NCBI GenBank assembly: GCA_945485605.1
Contig: CALYSG010000080.1
Coordinates: 1-8,103 of the forward strand
Length of the DNA stretch: 8,103 bases
From: an uncultured Clostridia bacterium
Lineage (GTDB): Bacteria; Bacillota; Clostridia; Oscillospirales; CAG-272
Reading direction: 5' to 3'
Below are positions 1 to 6,777 of this stretch, in pieces. Each line of letters opens with the position of its first letter. Position 1 is the stretch's first letter. Both the position numbers and the translations under genes were made by a program. The notes below the pieces were generated by a model, which was given only the letters and a program-made list of their open reading frames with translations, was not told the DNA's origin and made no database searches.

Positions 1-756
1 ATCCTCGCTCCTCACCGTCCATACGCAGCGTCTCGCGCGGAACAGCCCGGTCGTTATCTTCAGGGCAATAAGCCTCGGGAATGTCATATCATAAGCTATG
101 AAATCCGGGCGTGCAAGAATGTTTGTTCTCAACGAAGTGAGAAGGTAGGCTCTGACTCTTGCATTGGTATCATTAAGTTTTATGAAATTCGTCATAAGCT
201 GACCGCGTATTATCTTCGGTCTTAGCTTCTTCATTCTGTGAAGCAGAACAGGATTGAAAGATTCTATCACGTATTCCCCTTCATAAGCGTCAAGCATCGG
301 TGCTATCGTATCGCAGAGAAGTGTATCAAAGTTCTCGCCCTTTAGCTCTATAAGCAGCATGACCTTCCCCGCTACGGCATCGAGCAGCTCGGCAAAGGTC
401 GGTATCCTCTCGTCGGTACCGCCGAGTCTCAGCTCACAAAGCTCGCTGTAAGTCAGCTCCGAGACACTCTTGTCCACTCCGCAAATACGCAAAAGTGAGC
501 TGTCGTGCATTATTACGGGAACTCCGTCAGCCGAAAGCCGAACATCAGTCTCTATTCCGAAGCCGTGTGCTATCGCATTTCTGAAGGCACTCATTGAGTT
601 TTCGGGTATGCCTTCTTTCTCCGACCAAAGCCCACGGTGCGCAAATCCCTTTTTCGGAAGGCTGTATCTCCTTCTCGGAAATCTCGGAGCTGTCATAAGC
701 AGATGTATGACGAGAAGGATCAGCCCCGCATTTATAAATGTATAAAATGTCTGCAT
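1..756 (-). CDS. Glycerophosphodiester phosphodiesterase, membrane-anchored, partial (C-terminus beyond left edge)
   Basis: Hydrolyses glycerophosphodiesters (deacylated phospholipids, possibly teichoic-acid-derived) to sn-glycerol 3-phosphate and an alcohol. The 252 residues visible start with a hydrophobic segment (about residues 4-22) that should anchor the protein in the membrane. The GDPD domain follows: FAHRG with His40, PENS near 51-54, IETDVR with Glu69 and Asp71, VIMHDSSLLR with His84, the LLIELK strand (Glu137, Lys139), IESFNP (164-169), RPDFIAYD, and WTVRSED just before the edge. These match the general acid/base histidines and metal-binding acidic residues of the family. Only the last strand and helix, perhaps 30-40 residues, are missing. 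The ATG at 756 shares one base with the TGA of the upstream transporter (TGATG), so translation is probably coupled; the only ribosome-binding-like sequence is a weak G-run inside the upstream gene. It is the third gene of the Nudix-MFS operon. The domain is confident; the in vivo substrate is unknown. Confidence 0.93.
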   Translation of the reverse strand, partial: MQTFYTFINAGLILLVIHLLMTAPRFPRRRYSLPKKGFAHRGLWSEKEGIPENSMSAFRNAIAHGFGIETDVRLSADGVPVIMHDSSLLRICGVDKSVSELTYSELCELRLGGTDERIPTFAELLDAVAGKVMLLIELKGENFDTLLCDTIAPMLDAYEGEYVIESFNPVLLHRMKKLRPKIIRGQLMTNFIKLNDTNARVRAYLLTSLRTNILARPDFIAYDMTFPRLIALKITTGLFRARRCVWTVRSED

Positions 757-2411
757 CAATCGCCATCCCCCAGATTATCAAGGATACCCTTCTTCGGCAA
801 AGGCTTCGAATCGCCGTGCTTCACAAAGATCATGGTGATAAATGAAAGCACAACGAACACAGTCGCGAACGGGAAGAGGAACTCCTTTCTTATGTCCATA
901 AAGACTCCGCCGAGCACGGGCGCCACGATCTGCGCCGCCATACTTGCCGAATAATAGAAGCCGGTATAGCGTCCGACGTCGCTCCCTGTCGCAAGCTCGA
1001 CGACCATCGGAAAGCTGTTTATGCTGATAGCCGTCCAGCCTATTCCGGAAAGTCCGAATACTATGTTTATAAGCCACGCGGGACTTGTATTGCGAAGGAA
1101 GCAACCGATAAGGAAAGAAGAAAACAGCATACCTATGCCGATAAGTATGGTCTTCTTTCTGCCTACCTTCGTAGAGAGCACCGCGAGCGGGACGAAGGAA
1201 AGCATCGTCAAAGCTCCGCCGAACAGTATCGCCGTGTTGTAATCGAGCCCGAGCACATCTCCGGCGTAGATAGAATACTTCGACTGCACGGAGTTATAGC
1301 CTATAAACCAGAAGGCAACCGAAAGAAGAAGGAAAATCAGTGAGCGAAGCTCGCCCTTCGTGAGATGTCTTTTGTGCTGTTTTGCGAGTGCCTCCTCTTC
1401 CGCGTTGCTTATGTTGTATTCTGCATTGATCCTGTCCGCTTCCTCAGCCCACGCCTTTTCTTTAACGGTAAAGGTAAATACGGCAAGTGCAACAAGCATT
1501 ATTCCGGCGATCGTCGCAAAGAACGGGAGATAGTTCATCAGAGCGTTTTCTGCCTTTCCGGTACCGAAAACCATTCCGAGAATTATCACGAGCGCGATCG
1601 CAACTGCGCTGAGCATATTTACGACCGCATTCCCCTTTGAACGCAAGGGCTTCGGAGTAATATCGGGCATAAGTGCGACCGCCGGCGATCGGAAAGTGCT
1701 CATTGCAAGCAAAAGCACGAAAAGTATCCCTACAAAAAGTATCATAGGAAAGGGGCTCGCCACCGTCTGACGCCATGCGTAATCCTGCCTTGCTTCGACT
1801 GTCAGATCAGAGTAAAATTCCTGAAGTCTGTTTATATATGCCTTCAGCTCATTTTCGGCATCGCCGAGAATGTTACGGAACTCGGCTACGCGCTCTGAAT
1901 CGGGTGCAATATTGCCGGAAAGTACAAACAGCTCGCGCGTGACCTGTATCTGAGACTTCACGCCCGGTATCTGCGGTTCAAATGCCTGCTGTACCCTTGC
2001 GCAGTTCTCATCGTAAAGTATGCCGAGGACATCGCGCCGTTCTTCACTGTCCTCACCCGAGAGCACAGCGTCAAACCTACCGTTGACAGATTCGTTTATA
2101 TGCTTCATCTGAAGGTTGTCCGAAACGGTAAGGGTCACAAAAAGCGCGCACGCCACGACAGTTCCGACGATGATGAAGGGCTTTCTCCTTCCCCATTTCG
2201 TATTCGTGCGGTCAGATATCGTACCGAAAAGCGGCAGCATAAAGAGCGCCAGCAGGTTGTCAAGTGACATTATTATACCCGACAGAAGCTGTGACATACC
2301 GAATTTGTCGTTAAGTATCTTCGGTATTATAGTATCGTATGTCTGCCAGAAGAGCTGTATGATAAAGAAAGCAAGCCCCACGAGCAATACTCTCTTATAA
2401 TTCAGCTTCAT
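756..2411 (-). CDS. MFS transporter, GPH/SLC45-like, with large extracytoplasmic insert
   Basis: Integral membrane transporter of 551 residues, about 12 membrane segments, probably a proton- or cation-coupled symporter of sugars or glycosides. Cytoplasmic loop 2-3 carries the MFS/GPH signature at residues 67-79 (DRTNTKWGRRKPF). Loop 4-5 reads FRSPAVALMPDITP (240-253), typical of GPH/SLC45 proteins. A second GRKK loop lies near 417-420, and a charged central loop spans about 317-355. Between TM3 (about 79-96) and TM4 (about 221-238) is an unusual polar, probably helical insert of some 120 residues. By MFS topology it lies outside the membrane; it explains why the protein is longer than the usual 400-460. 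I chose the ATG at 2411 because AGGAGG (2421-2426) lies 9 bases upstream. A TTG at 2429 is also in frame but overlaps that site and has none of its own. The Nudix stop overlaps this ribosome binding site. The substrate cannot be named. Confidence 0.9.
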   Translation of the reverse strand: MKLNYKRVLLVGLAFFIIQLFWQTYDTIIPKILNDKFGMSQLLSGIIMSLDNLLALFMLPLFGTISDRTNTKWGRRKPFIIVGTVVACALFVTLTVSDNLQMKHINESVNGRFDAVLSGEDSEERRDVLGILYDENCARVQQAFEPQIPGVKSQIQVTRELFVLSGNIAPDSERVAEFRNILGDAENELKAYINRLQEFYSDLTVEARQDYAWRQTVASPFPMILFVGILFVLLLAMSTFRSPAVALMPDITPKPLRSKGNAVVNMLSAVAIALVIILGMVFGTGKAENALMNYLPFFATIAGIMLVALAVFTFTVKEKAWAEEADRINAEYNISNAEEEALAKQHKRHLTKGELRSLIFLLLSVAFWFIGYNSVQSKYSIYAGDVLGLDYNTAILFGGALTMLSFVPLAVLSTKVGRKKTILIGIGMLFSSFLIGCFLRNTSPAWLINIVFGLSGIGWTAISINSFPMVVELATGSDVGRYTGFYYSASMAAQIVAPVLGGVFMDIRKEFLFPFATVFVVLSFITMIFVKHGDSKPLPKKGILDNLGDGD

Positions 2412-2420
2412 AACGTGATT

Positions 2421-2426
2421 CCTCCT
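2421..2426 (-). promoter_or_regulatory. Ribosome binding site of the MFS gene, overlapping the Nudix stop
   Basis: The minus strand reads TTGAGGAGG, where TGA ends the Nudix gene and AGGAGG is 9 bases from the ATG at 2411. It decides the transporter start against the in-frame TTG at 2429, and it implies coupled translation of the two genes. Confidence 0.85.
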
Positions 2427-2977
2427 CAATACCCGAGCAGAAGCGCCGCCTTGAGCACCGCCGCCTGTGTCTTCGCGTCCTTTATCTCTCCCGAAAGTAT
2501 CATTTCCTTCATTTTACCGAAGGGTACACTTATCGGTTCTATGAATTCGTCATCATCAAAGTGAGTCTCTCCGAAGCGCAGCCCCGTAGCAAGATACATA
2601 TATATCACCTCGTCAAGGATCGCGGGAGAGGTGTAAAGCTCGCCGATAAATCTAAGCTCCGAGCAGGATGCTCCGGTCTCCTCAAGCAGCTCTCTCCGCG
2701 CCGCGGCGGCGTGATCTTCGCCTATATGGTCGAGCTTTCCGGCGGGTATCTCTGTCGTGACCCTCGAAAAGGGATACCTGAATTGTCTCACACAGAGTAT
2801 TTCGCCGCTATCCGTCACGGGCACGACGCATACGGCACCGGGATGCCTCACTACCTCGCGCAGAGACTCTTTTCCGTCGGGCAGTCTTACCGTGTCACGG
2901 AATACCTTTATGATCTTACCGTTATAGATACTTTCCGAAGATATCGCGGTTTCAATAAGGCTTTCATCTTTATCCAT
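2426..2977 (-). CDS. Nudix hydrolase, ADP-ribose pyrophosphatase-like
   Basis: Cytoplasmic hydrolase of 183 residues, the usual length for the NudF/YqkG-like ADP-ribose pyrophosphatases. These cleave ADP-ribose (or related nucleoside-diphosphate sugars) to AMP and ribose 5-phosphate with Mg2+. The N-terminal dimerisation strands (about 13-40) lead to HPGAVCVVPV (45-54), VRQFRYPF (63-70) and EIPAG (76-80). The Nudix helix is Glu87, Arg95-Glu96, Glu99-Glu100, Gly102. The box has six residues instead of five between Gly80 and Glu87, a one-residue loop insertion. TSPAILDE (116-123) sits where the family usually has SPGxxxE. The start ATG at 2977 has GGAGG at 2988-2992, 10 bases upstream. It is the first gene of an operon with the transporter and the phosphodiesterase, behind its own promoter and the terminator of the previous gene. 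The family is certain; ADP-ribose as substrate is inferred from resemblance. Confidence 0.92.
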   Translation of the reverse strand: MDKDESLIETAISSESIYNGKIIKVFRDTVRLPDGKESLREVVRHPGAVCVVPVTDSGEILCVRQFRYPFSRVTTEIPAGKLDHIGEDHAAAARRELLEETGASCSELRFIGELYTSPAILDEVIYMYLATGLRFGETHFDDDEFIEPISVPFGKMKEMILSGEIKDAKTQAAVLKAALLLGY

Positions 2978-3013
2978 AGGGTAGTCCCCTCCATTTTAAG
3001 TGACAATGCTACT

Positions 3014-3042
3014 ATTATATAACAAAAGTCCCTAAAAGTAAA
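3014..3042 (-). promoter_or_regulatory. Sigma-A promoter of the Nudix-MFS-GDPD operon
   Basis: The minus strand has TTTACT (3037-3042, 4 of 6 match to TTGACA), a 17-base spacer and TATAAT (3014-3019, perfect). Transcription should start near 3007, giving a leader of about 30 bases to the ATG at 2977. It lies just after the terminator at 3055-3082, as expected for a new transcription unit. The spacer contains TTTAGGGAC, which also occurs in the dehydrogenase promoter. Confidence 0.8.
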
Positions 3043-3054
3043 GAGATAACATAT

Positions 3055-3082
3055 AAAAAAGACCGCCAAGGCGGTCTTTTTT
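3055..3082 (-). terminator. Intrinsic terminator after the lipoprotein gene
   Basis: GACCGCC (3061-3067) and GGCGGTC (3070-3076) form a perfect GC-rich hairpin 20 bases past the lipoprotein stop. It is flanked by six A (3055-3060), which give a T-run on the minus strand, and by TTTTTTAT on the plus strand. It could work in both directions, but the minus-strand gene is the obvious client. Confidence 0.9.
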
Positions 3083-3096
3083 ATATTTGACAAGAC

Positions 3097-3684
3097 TCAG
3101 GCTTCGGTCTCCTCAGGCAGAATGAAAGGCTCGTCGGTATAGGTGTTATCGTAGAAGAGCATAAGGGTCAGATAGTCGCCTTCCTTAAGCTGAACGTCAG
3201 CGGCGGATTCAAGCGGCTCACCGTTGAGCGACCACTTCCAGTAGAAGATGTCGTAATACTGTACCTGCTGCTTATCCTTGTTCTCGCCGAAGCGCTGACT
3301 GAGAACTCTTCCGGTGACATAGGTCACGCCGTCGTAGGTTATCGAATCGACCGTATCGCTTACTATATTGACTGTGGCACCGCGAAGATCCGCGAGACGC
3401 TGAAGCGCGAGGATAGGCGTAACGACTTCTCCGTCATTATAGCCGATGGTAAGCGGAGCGGCACCGATTATAGGCTCGTCTTCACCTTCATCGAGCTTTG
3501 TCTGGGTATCCATACTGACGCCCGATGTCACGATAAGTCTTATATCCATATGGTTGGGATATTCGTCGGTAGTCACCTGCTCGGTCTTCGAGCCGTCGCC
3601 GCGGTTCATGTGCATACACGATGTGAATGACAGGAGTAAAAGAAGTACAGCCATTGCCAAGGTTAATACTCTGAGTTTTTTCAT
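3097..3684 (-). CDS. Putative lipoprotein with DUF4430-like domain
   Basis: Secreted, probably lipid-anchored protein of 195 residues with unknown role. Residues 1-23 form a signal peptide: KKLR, then a Leu-rich core, then SFTSC with Cys23 as likely lipidated residue. Phe at -3 is unusual for a lipobox. A polar linker follows to about residue 45. The rest resembles DUF4430 (the cobalamin-binding-like fold found in clostridial surface proteins): TPILALQRLADLRG (89-102), a strand repeat around ITYDGVTYVTGRV (115-127), then FYWKWSLNG (147-155) and LKEGDYLTLML (166-176). That assignment is from pattern memory. I chose ATG 3684 because GGAGG (3693-3697) precedes it by 8 bases and the local promoter would start the mRNA just upstream. 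An in-frame TTG at 3723 also has a good AGGAGG (3733-3738) and would add 13 residues on read-through mRNA from the PBP gene. The gene is closed by a strong terminator. Confidence 0.85.
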   Translation of the reverse strand: MKKLRVLTLAMAVLLLLLSFTSCMHMNRGDGSKTEQVTTDEYPNHMDIRLIVTSGVSMDTQTKLDEGEDEPIIGAAPLTIGYNDGEVVTPILALQRLADLRGATVNIVSDTVDSITYDGVTYVTGRVLSQRFGENKDKQQVQYYDIFYWKWSLNGEPLESAADVQLKEGDYLTLMLFYDNTYTDEPFILPEETEA

Positions 3685-3692
3685 AAAAAATA

Positions 3693-3697
3693 CCTCC
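3693..3697 (-). promoter_or_regulatory. Ribosome binding site deciding the lipoprotein ATG start
   Basis: GGAGG on the minus strand, 8 bases before the ATG at 3684. It supports this start for transcripts from the promoter at 3715-3743, which begin downstream of the competing TTG at 3723. Confidence 0.75.
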
Positions 3698-3714
3698 GTT
3701 GCATACTGCTTTTT

Positions 3715-3743
3715 ATTATACAACCCTTTTTACCTCCTGTCAA
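3715..3743 (-). promoter_or_regulatory. Perfect-consensus sigma-A promoter of the lipoprotein gene
   Basis: The minus strand reads TTGACA (3738-3743), exactly 17 bases, then TATAAT (3715-3720), a full match in both hexamers and the optimal spacing. The start should be near 3708, giving a leader of about 24 bases. It sits 18 bases past the PBP stop with no terminator between, so the lipoprotein could also be read from the PBP transcript. The spacer contains a ribosome-binding-like GGAGG next to the -35. Confidence 0.9.
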
Positions 3744-3760
3744 GCATTTTTTTGTAACCT

Positions 3761-6202
3761 TCAGTCGTCCGTCTCACTTTCTTCACCTTCGGGAATTCCG
3801 TCACGTCGTCCGAATATCCTTGACGATAGGTTTGAATGGAGCGGACAGCCGCAGTTATACTGTTTTCCCGTCTCCGATATTCCGCAATAGTGACCTTCCG
3901 CCAGAGAATCGGCAAAATAAGCCCTTGTCTGTCCCGAATATGAAGGCTCGATACAAAGGCGAACACACGCCGCGTACTGCGCGTCGGTAATGAAGATCTG
4001 ATCGGGGAAGTCGCGATCTACCCTCAAAAGCCCCACACGTATCACATTATCGCGTGGGCAGTAAGGTGTCGCAACACCGCCAGCCTTCACATCGTATTCA
4101 ACGAGGATATGCCTGTCACAAAAGCTCATCGGTTGCGTTCCGTCTACGAACCATCCGACCTCTTCTCTGTCTCCGCGCGGGTCGCAGGCACAAGCCCCCG
4201 TGATTATCTTCCCCGAATCGCGGCAGAAGGTTGCTTGTTTTACGTTTTCCGGAACCGTGAAGCTCTTTGCCTCTCCTGATGCAAGTATCTCCGCGTGAAG
4301 AGATGTCATAACGGCATTGAAGGTCTCACTGCATACAGTCCTCGTGCTGTTGGGCAGCGGCGAGGGATATTCGTTTCCGTACCACACCCCGCAGAGATAA
4401 TAGGGAGTGTATCCGATAAACCATCTGTCACAGCTGTTCTGAGTCGTCCCGGTCTTGCCCGCGATCTCAAGGCTTTTTCGAAGGCTGATCTTCGATCCCG
4501 AAGATCCATCGACGACTCTTTCGAGCAGCTTTGTCATCACCGCGGCGTTTGATTCGCTTATGACGCGGCGGCTTTCTCGGTCATTACCGAGAAGCACCTT
4601 TCCGTCATACGTCATAACGAGCGAATAGGACCTCGGACTGCTGTAAATCCCCCCGTTCGCGAAAACCGAATACGCCGCCGTGATCTCGCGAAGAGTCACT
4701 CCGCAGTTCTGCTGACCGAGCGCGAGCGCCGCCGCTCCCCTGTCCTTTGGCAGAAGGCTGTCAAGTCCGAAGCCCTCCTTAAGGTATTTGTAAGCCTTCT
4801 CCTCTCCGAGATCGTAAAGCGCCCTCACGGCTACGGTGTTCAGCGAATTTTCGATAGCGTAGCGGACATTGGTCAGACCGCGGAAGGTCATCGTCGCGTT
4901 GTTCGGCCATGTGCGGTAGCTCCCGTCGCCGTTGTCCTTGAACTCGACCGGCACATCGTCGTAAACCGTCGCCCATGTAAGCACCCCCTCCTCAAGCCCC
5001 GGTGCATAGACCGAAAGAGGCTTAACGGTCGAGCCCGAAGGTCTTTTCGTATCGGTCGCATAGTTCTGAACCCTATCTCCCGTCTTATCTCCGATATTCC
5101 CCGCAACCCCGAGTATCGCACCCGTATAAGGGTCAATGACTATAACGGCACTTCTTCCCTCCCCGTCGTTTTCGGGAAAATTCGACTCGTCTGCGTAGTA
5201 TTCCTCGACACATTTCTGAATTTCGGGATCTTCAAGCGTGTAAATTTTAAGACCGCCGCCGTAGACGAGCCGACTCGCCGCTTCCCTCGAATATCCGAGC
5301 TCCTCCGTCAGATCGCCGATAACGTCGTTTATCACCATGTCGACATACCACGAATTGACTCCTCTGCCGTCTTCGGATGGAGATAGTCTGAGCTCCTTTT
5401 CATAACTCGCGTCATACTCCTCACGAGTGATATAACCCTGCTCAAGCATCTCCGAAAGTATCACATCGCGCCGTGCGGCGTTGTTCTCGGGGTGCTTTAT
5501 CGGGTCGTAAAAAGAGGGATTCTTCGTTATCGCGGCAATGCAGGCACATTCCGCAAGGTCGAGCTCCGACACCGATTTTGAAAAATATCGCTCAGCCGCC
5601 GCGCCGACCCCGTAGCAGTTGCCGGAAAGGTTTATTATATTGAGATAAAGCTCAAGTATCTCGTCCTTGCCGAGCTTGGTTTCAAGATCGAGCGCGTAAA
5701 TTATCTCCTGCAGCTTGCGCTCGGGCGTGACCTCGTCCCTTCCCGTGAGATTCTTAACGAGCTGCTGAGTGATAGTCGAGGCGCCATACCCCGACGAAGA
5801 GTGAATGATATAGTTCACCCCAGCGCGTGCCGTGCGGTAAAAATCCACCCCGTGATGGCTGTAAAAGCGTTTGTCCTCAATTGCCACGAAGGCGTTCACA
5901 AGGTCCTCGGGTATCTCCGAAAACGGCACGAACGTCCTAATGTTAGAACCGCGCAACCGCCCGCCGTCAAGCTCGACGGAATCTCCGTTTCCGTCAAAAT
6001 AATAGAGCTTCGTGACCGAATCGCCAAGCACGCCCTCGGTCAGCGACATATCGAATTCCCTTTTTATTCCGTGCGACGAGGAGTATAGGATCAGCGCCGC
6101 AATGGAGGCAAGTATCAAGAGAGCAAGGACAGCACAAAAAGTCAAAAATCCCCGCAAAAAGCGGTGCTTATGCCGTCCCGAGGCTTCCCTTTCGTTTTGC
6201 AT
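3761..6202 (-). CDS. Class A penicillin-binding protein (transglycosylase-transpeptidase), PBP1a type
   Basis: Bifunctional peptidoglycan synthase of 813 residues that polymerises lipid II and cross-links the stem peptides at the outer face of the membrane. A basic cytoplasmic tail is followed by one transmembrane segment (about 19-41). The GT51 domain has AIEDKRFYSHHGVD with catalytic Glu109, GASTITQQLVKN (140-151), RKLQEI with Glu166, and KDEILELYLN (179-188). The transpeptidase domain has the SxxK nucleophile Ser391-Lys394 in GSTVKP, SLN at 453-455 and KTGT at 583-586. All key residues are present. The C-terminal 155 residues hold ten cysteines (660, 671, 673, 695, 715, 746, 750, 773, 784, 786), including two CxC motifs; cysteine-bearing tails occur in clostridial PBPs, but this one is rich. 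The start ATG 6202 has GGGAGG (6213-6218) 10 bases upstream. It is divergent from a small membrane protein gene, and no clear promoter or terminator was found for it. Confidence 0.96.
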   Translation of the reverse strand: MQNEREASGRHKHRFLRGFLTFCAVLALLILASIAALILYSSSHGIKREFDMSLTEGVLGDSVTKLYYFDGNGDSVELDGGRLRGSNIRTFVPFSEIPEDLVNAFVAIEDKRFYSHHGVDFYRTARAGVNYIIHSSSGYGASTITQQLVKNLTGRDEVTPERKLQEIIYALDLETKLGKDEILELYLNIINLSGNCYGVGAAAERYFSKSVSELDLAECACIAAITKNPSFYDPIKHPENNAARRDVILSEMLEQGYITREEYDASYEKELRLSPSEDGRGVNSWYVDMVINDVIGDLTEELGYSREAASRLVYGGGLKIYTLEDPEIQKCVEEYYADESNFPENDGEGRSAVIVIDPYTGAILGVAGNIGDKTGDRVQNYATDTKRPSGSTVKPLSVYAPGLEEGVLTWATVYDDVPVEFKDNGDGSYRTWPNNATMTFRGLTNVRYAIENSLNTVAVRALYDLGEEKAYKYLKEGFGLDSLLPKDRGAAALALGQQNCGVTLREITAAYSVFANGGIYSSPRSYSLVMTYDGKVLLGNDRESRRVISESNAAVMTKLLERVVDGSSGSKISLRKSLEIAGKTGTTQNSCDRWFIGYTPYYLCGVWYGNEYPSPLPNSTRTVCSETFNAVMTSLHAEILASGEAKSFTVPENVKQATFCRDSGKIITGACACDPRGDREEVGWFVDGTQPMSFCDRHILVEYDVKAGGVATPYCPRDNVIRVGLLRVDRDFPDQIFITDAQYAACVRLCIEPSYSGQTRAYFADSLAEGHYCGISETGKQYNCGCPLHSNLSSRIFGRRDGIPEGEESETDD

Positions 6203-6271
6203 AAGAAAAAAACCTCCCGTTTTCTCCCGGCAGGAGCCGAGGCAATATCTTACAATCTATTATTTGCACAC

Positions 6272-6291
6272 AGGCGGTTAATATTCCGCCT
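6272..6291. repeat. Inverted repeat between divergent genes
   Basis: AGGCGGTTAATATTCCGCCT: 6-bp arms around an 8-base AT-only loop. It has no T-run, so it is not a terminator. It could be an operator serving both divergent genes or a leader hairpin of the PBP mRNA; this is inference from position only. Confidence 0.5.
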
Positions 6292-6322
6292 ACGGGAGAA
6301 AATATAAGCAAAACCAATCCTT

Positions 6323-6337
6323 CGGCATGCCATGCCG
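6323..6337. repeat. 15-base perfect palindrome in the leader of the small gene
   Basis: CGGCATG, a central C, then CATGCCG: 7-bp perfect arms, 36 bases before the ATG at 6373. It may be a repressor site or a small hairpin. It lies far enough from the ribosome binding site (6359-6364) not to block it directly. Confidence 0.5.
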
Positions 6338-6372
6338 ATAATCTGCAAACCGTTACGAAAGGAGATTTTATT

Positions 6373-6762
6373 ATGTTCAGAACGGGCAAAAGGCTGTATT
6401 TCATATTCTGTACCGCGGCGGCGGCGATCCTCATCTTCTCGATCGTGTCGCTGAAGCGCTCGGGCGAATTCGAACGGGTAAGCAAAAGAATAAGAGACGA
6501 CGCCGCGGAGATGGTTATGGAAAAGCTCGATTCCCCCGATATGACTGTCGTCCTTCGCGAGCGAGACGGCAAGATCTGCCTTCTGACGCACGACGGAAGG
6601 CTTATAGCGGATACCGGGATCGGCACCGATGTCCTTCCCGAATCCGAACGCGTGCGCCTCAGGGACGGGATAGAGATAAAAGCATCCGACCTTGCCGAAT
6701 ACCTCAGGCAAAAGAAGGAGAGCACCGACAAAAACGGTGAAAAGACTGACCGAGCGCAATAG
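6373..6762 (+). CDS. Small single-pass membrane protein, BofC C-terminal-like
   Basis: Protein of 129 residues with a short basic N-terminus, one hydrophobic segment (about 8-26) and a polar domain that should lie outside the cell. Residues 57-113 (MTVVLRERDGKICLL, then VLPESERVRLRDGIEI, then DLAEYLR) follow the pattern of a conserved clostridial family related to the C-terminal domain of BofC: a VVREYxGKIxVF-like strand, an LPxxDxxxLxxGI turn and a final SxxEL helix. This is recognition from memory, so the function stays open. The C-terminal 16 residues are charged and probably disordered. The start is supported by AAAGGAG (6358-6364), 8 bases before the ATG. It is the only plus-strand gene, divergent from the PBP, so a cell-envelope role is a fair guess. 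It converges on the dehydrogenase; the hairpin at 6782-6815 may stop its transcript too. An opposite-strand frame over the same bases lacks a ribosome binding site. Confidence 0.8.
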   Translation: MFRTGKRLYFIFCTAAAAILIFSIVSLKRSGEFERVSKRIRDDAAEMVMEKLDSPDMTVVLRERDGKICLLTHDGRLIADTGIGTDVLPESERVRLRDGIEIKASDLAEYLRQKKESTDKNGEKTDRAQ

Positions 6763-6777
6763 ATCTTCAAAAACAAT

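Larger units (their letters stand above)
6203..6372. other. Divergent intergenic region with palindromes
   Basis: The 170 bases between the PBP and the small plus-strand gene hold a hairpin at 6272-6291 (6-bp arms AGGCGG/CCGCCT around TTAATATT) and a 15-base perfect palindrome at 6323-6337 (CGGCATG-C-CATGCCG). An 8-bp inverted pair, TTCTCCCG at 6222-6229 and CGGGAGAA at 6293-6300, encloses the first hairpin. Both genes must be transcribed from here, yet I find no convincing -35/-10 pair on either strand; TATAAG at 6303-6308 is the only -10-like site worth naming for the plus-strand gene. Confidence 0.6.

Noticed and set aside
545..954. Short open frames on both strands around the GDPD start (545-781 minus, 637-954 plus)
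   Set aside because: They overlap the phosphodiesterase and transporter genes in other frames, lack ribosome binding sites and show no motif.
2412..2429. TTG at 2429 as start of the MFS transporter
   Set aside because: It lies within the stop codon and ribosome binding site junction and has no upstream site of its own; the ATG at 2411 is 9 bases from AGGAGG.
2561..3022. Plus-strand open frame of 153 codons over the Nudix gene
   Set aside because: Antisense to a gene with a clear Nudix box; it crosses that gene's promoter and shows no recognisable domain or ribosome binding site.
6228..6239. CGGC-AGGA-GCCG hairpin near the PBP start as terminator or riboswitch
   Set aside because: Only a 4-bp stem with no T-run, and no larger conserved-looking fold around it.
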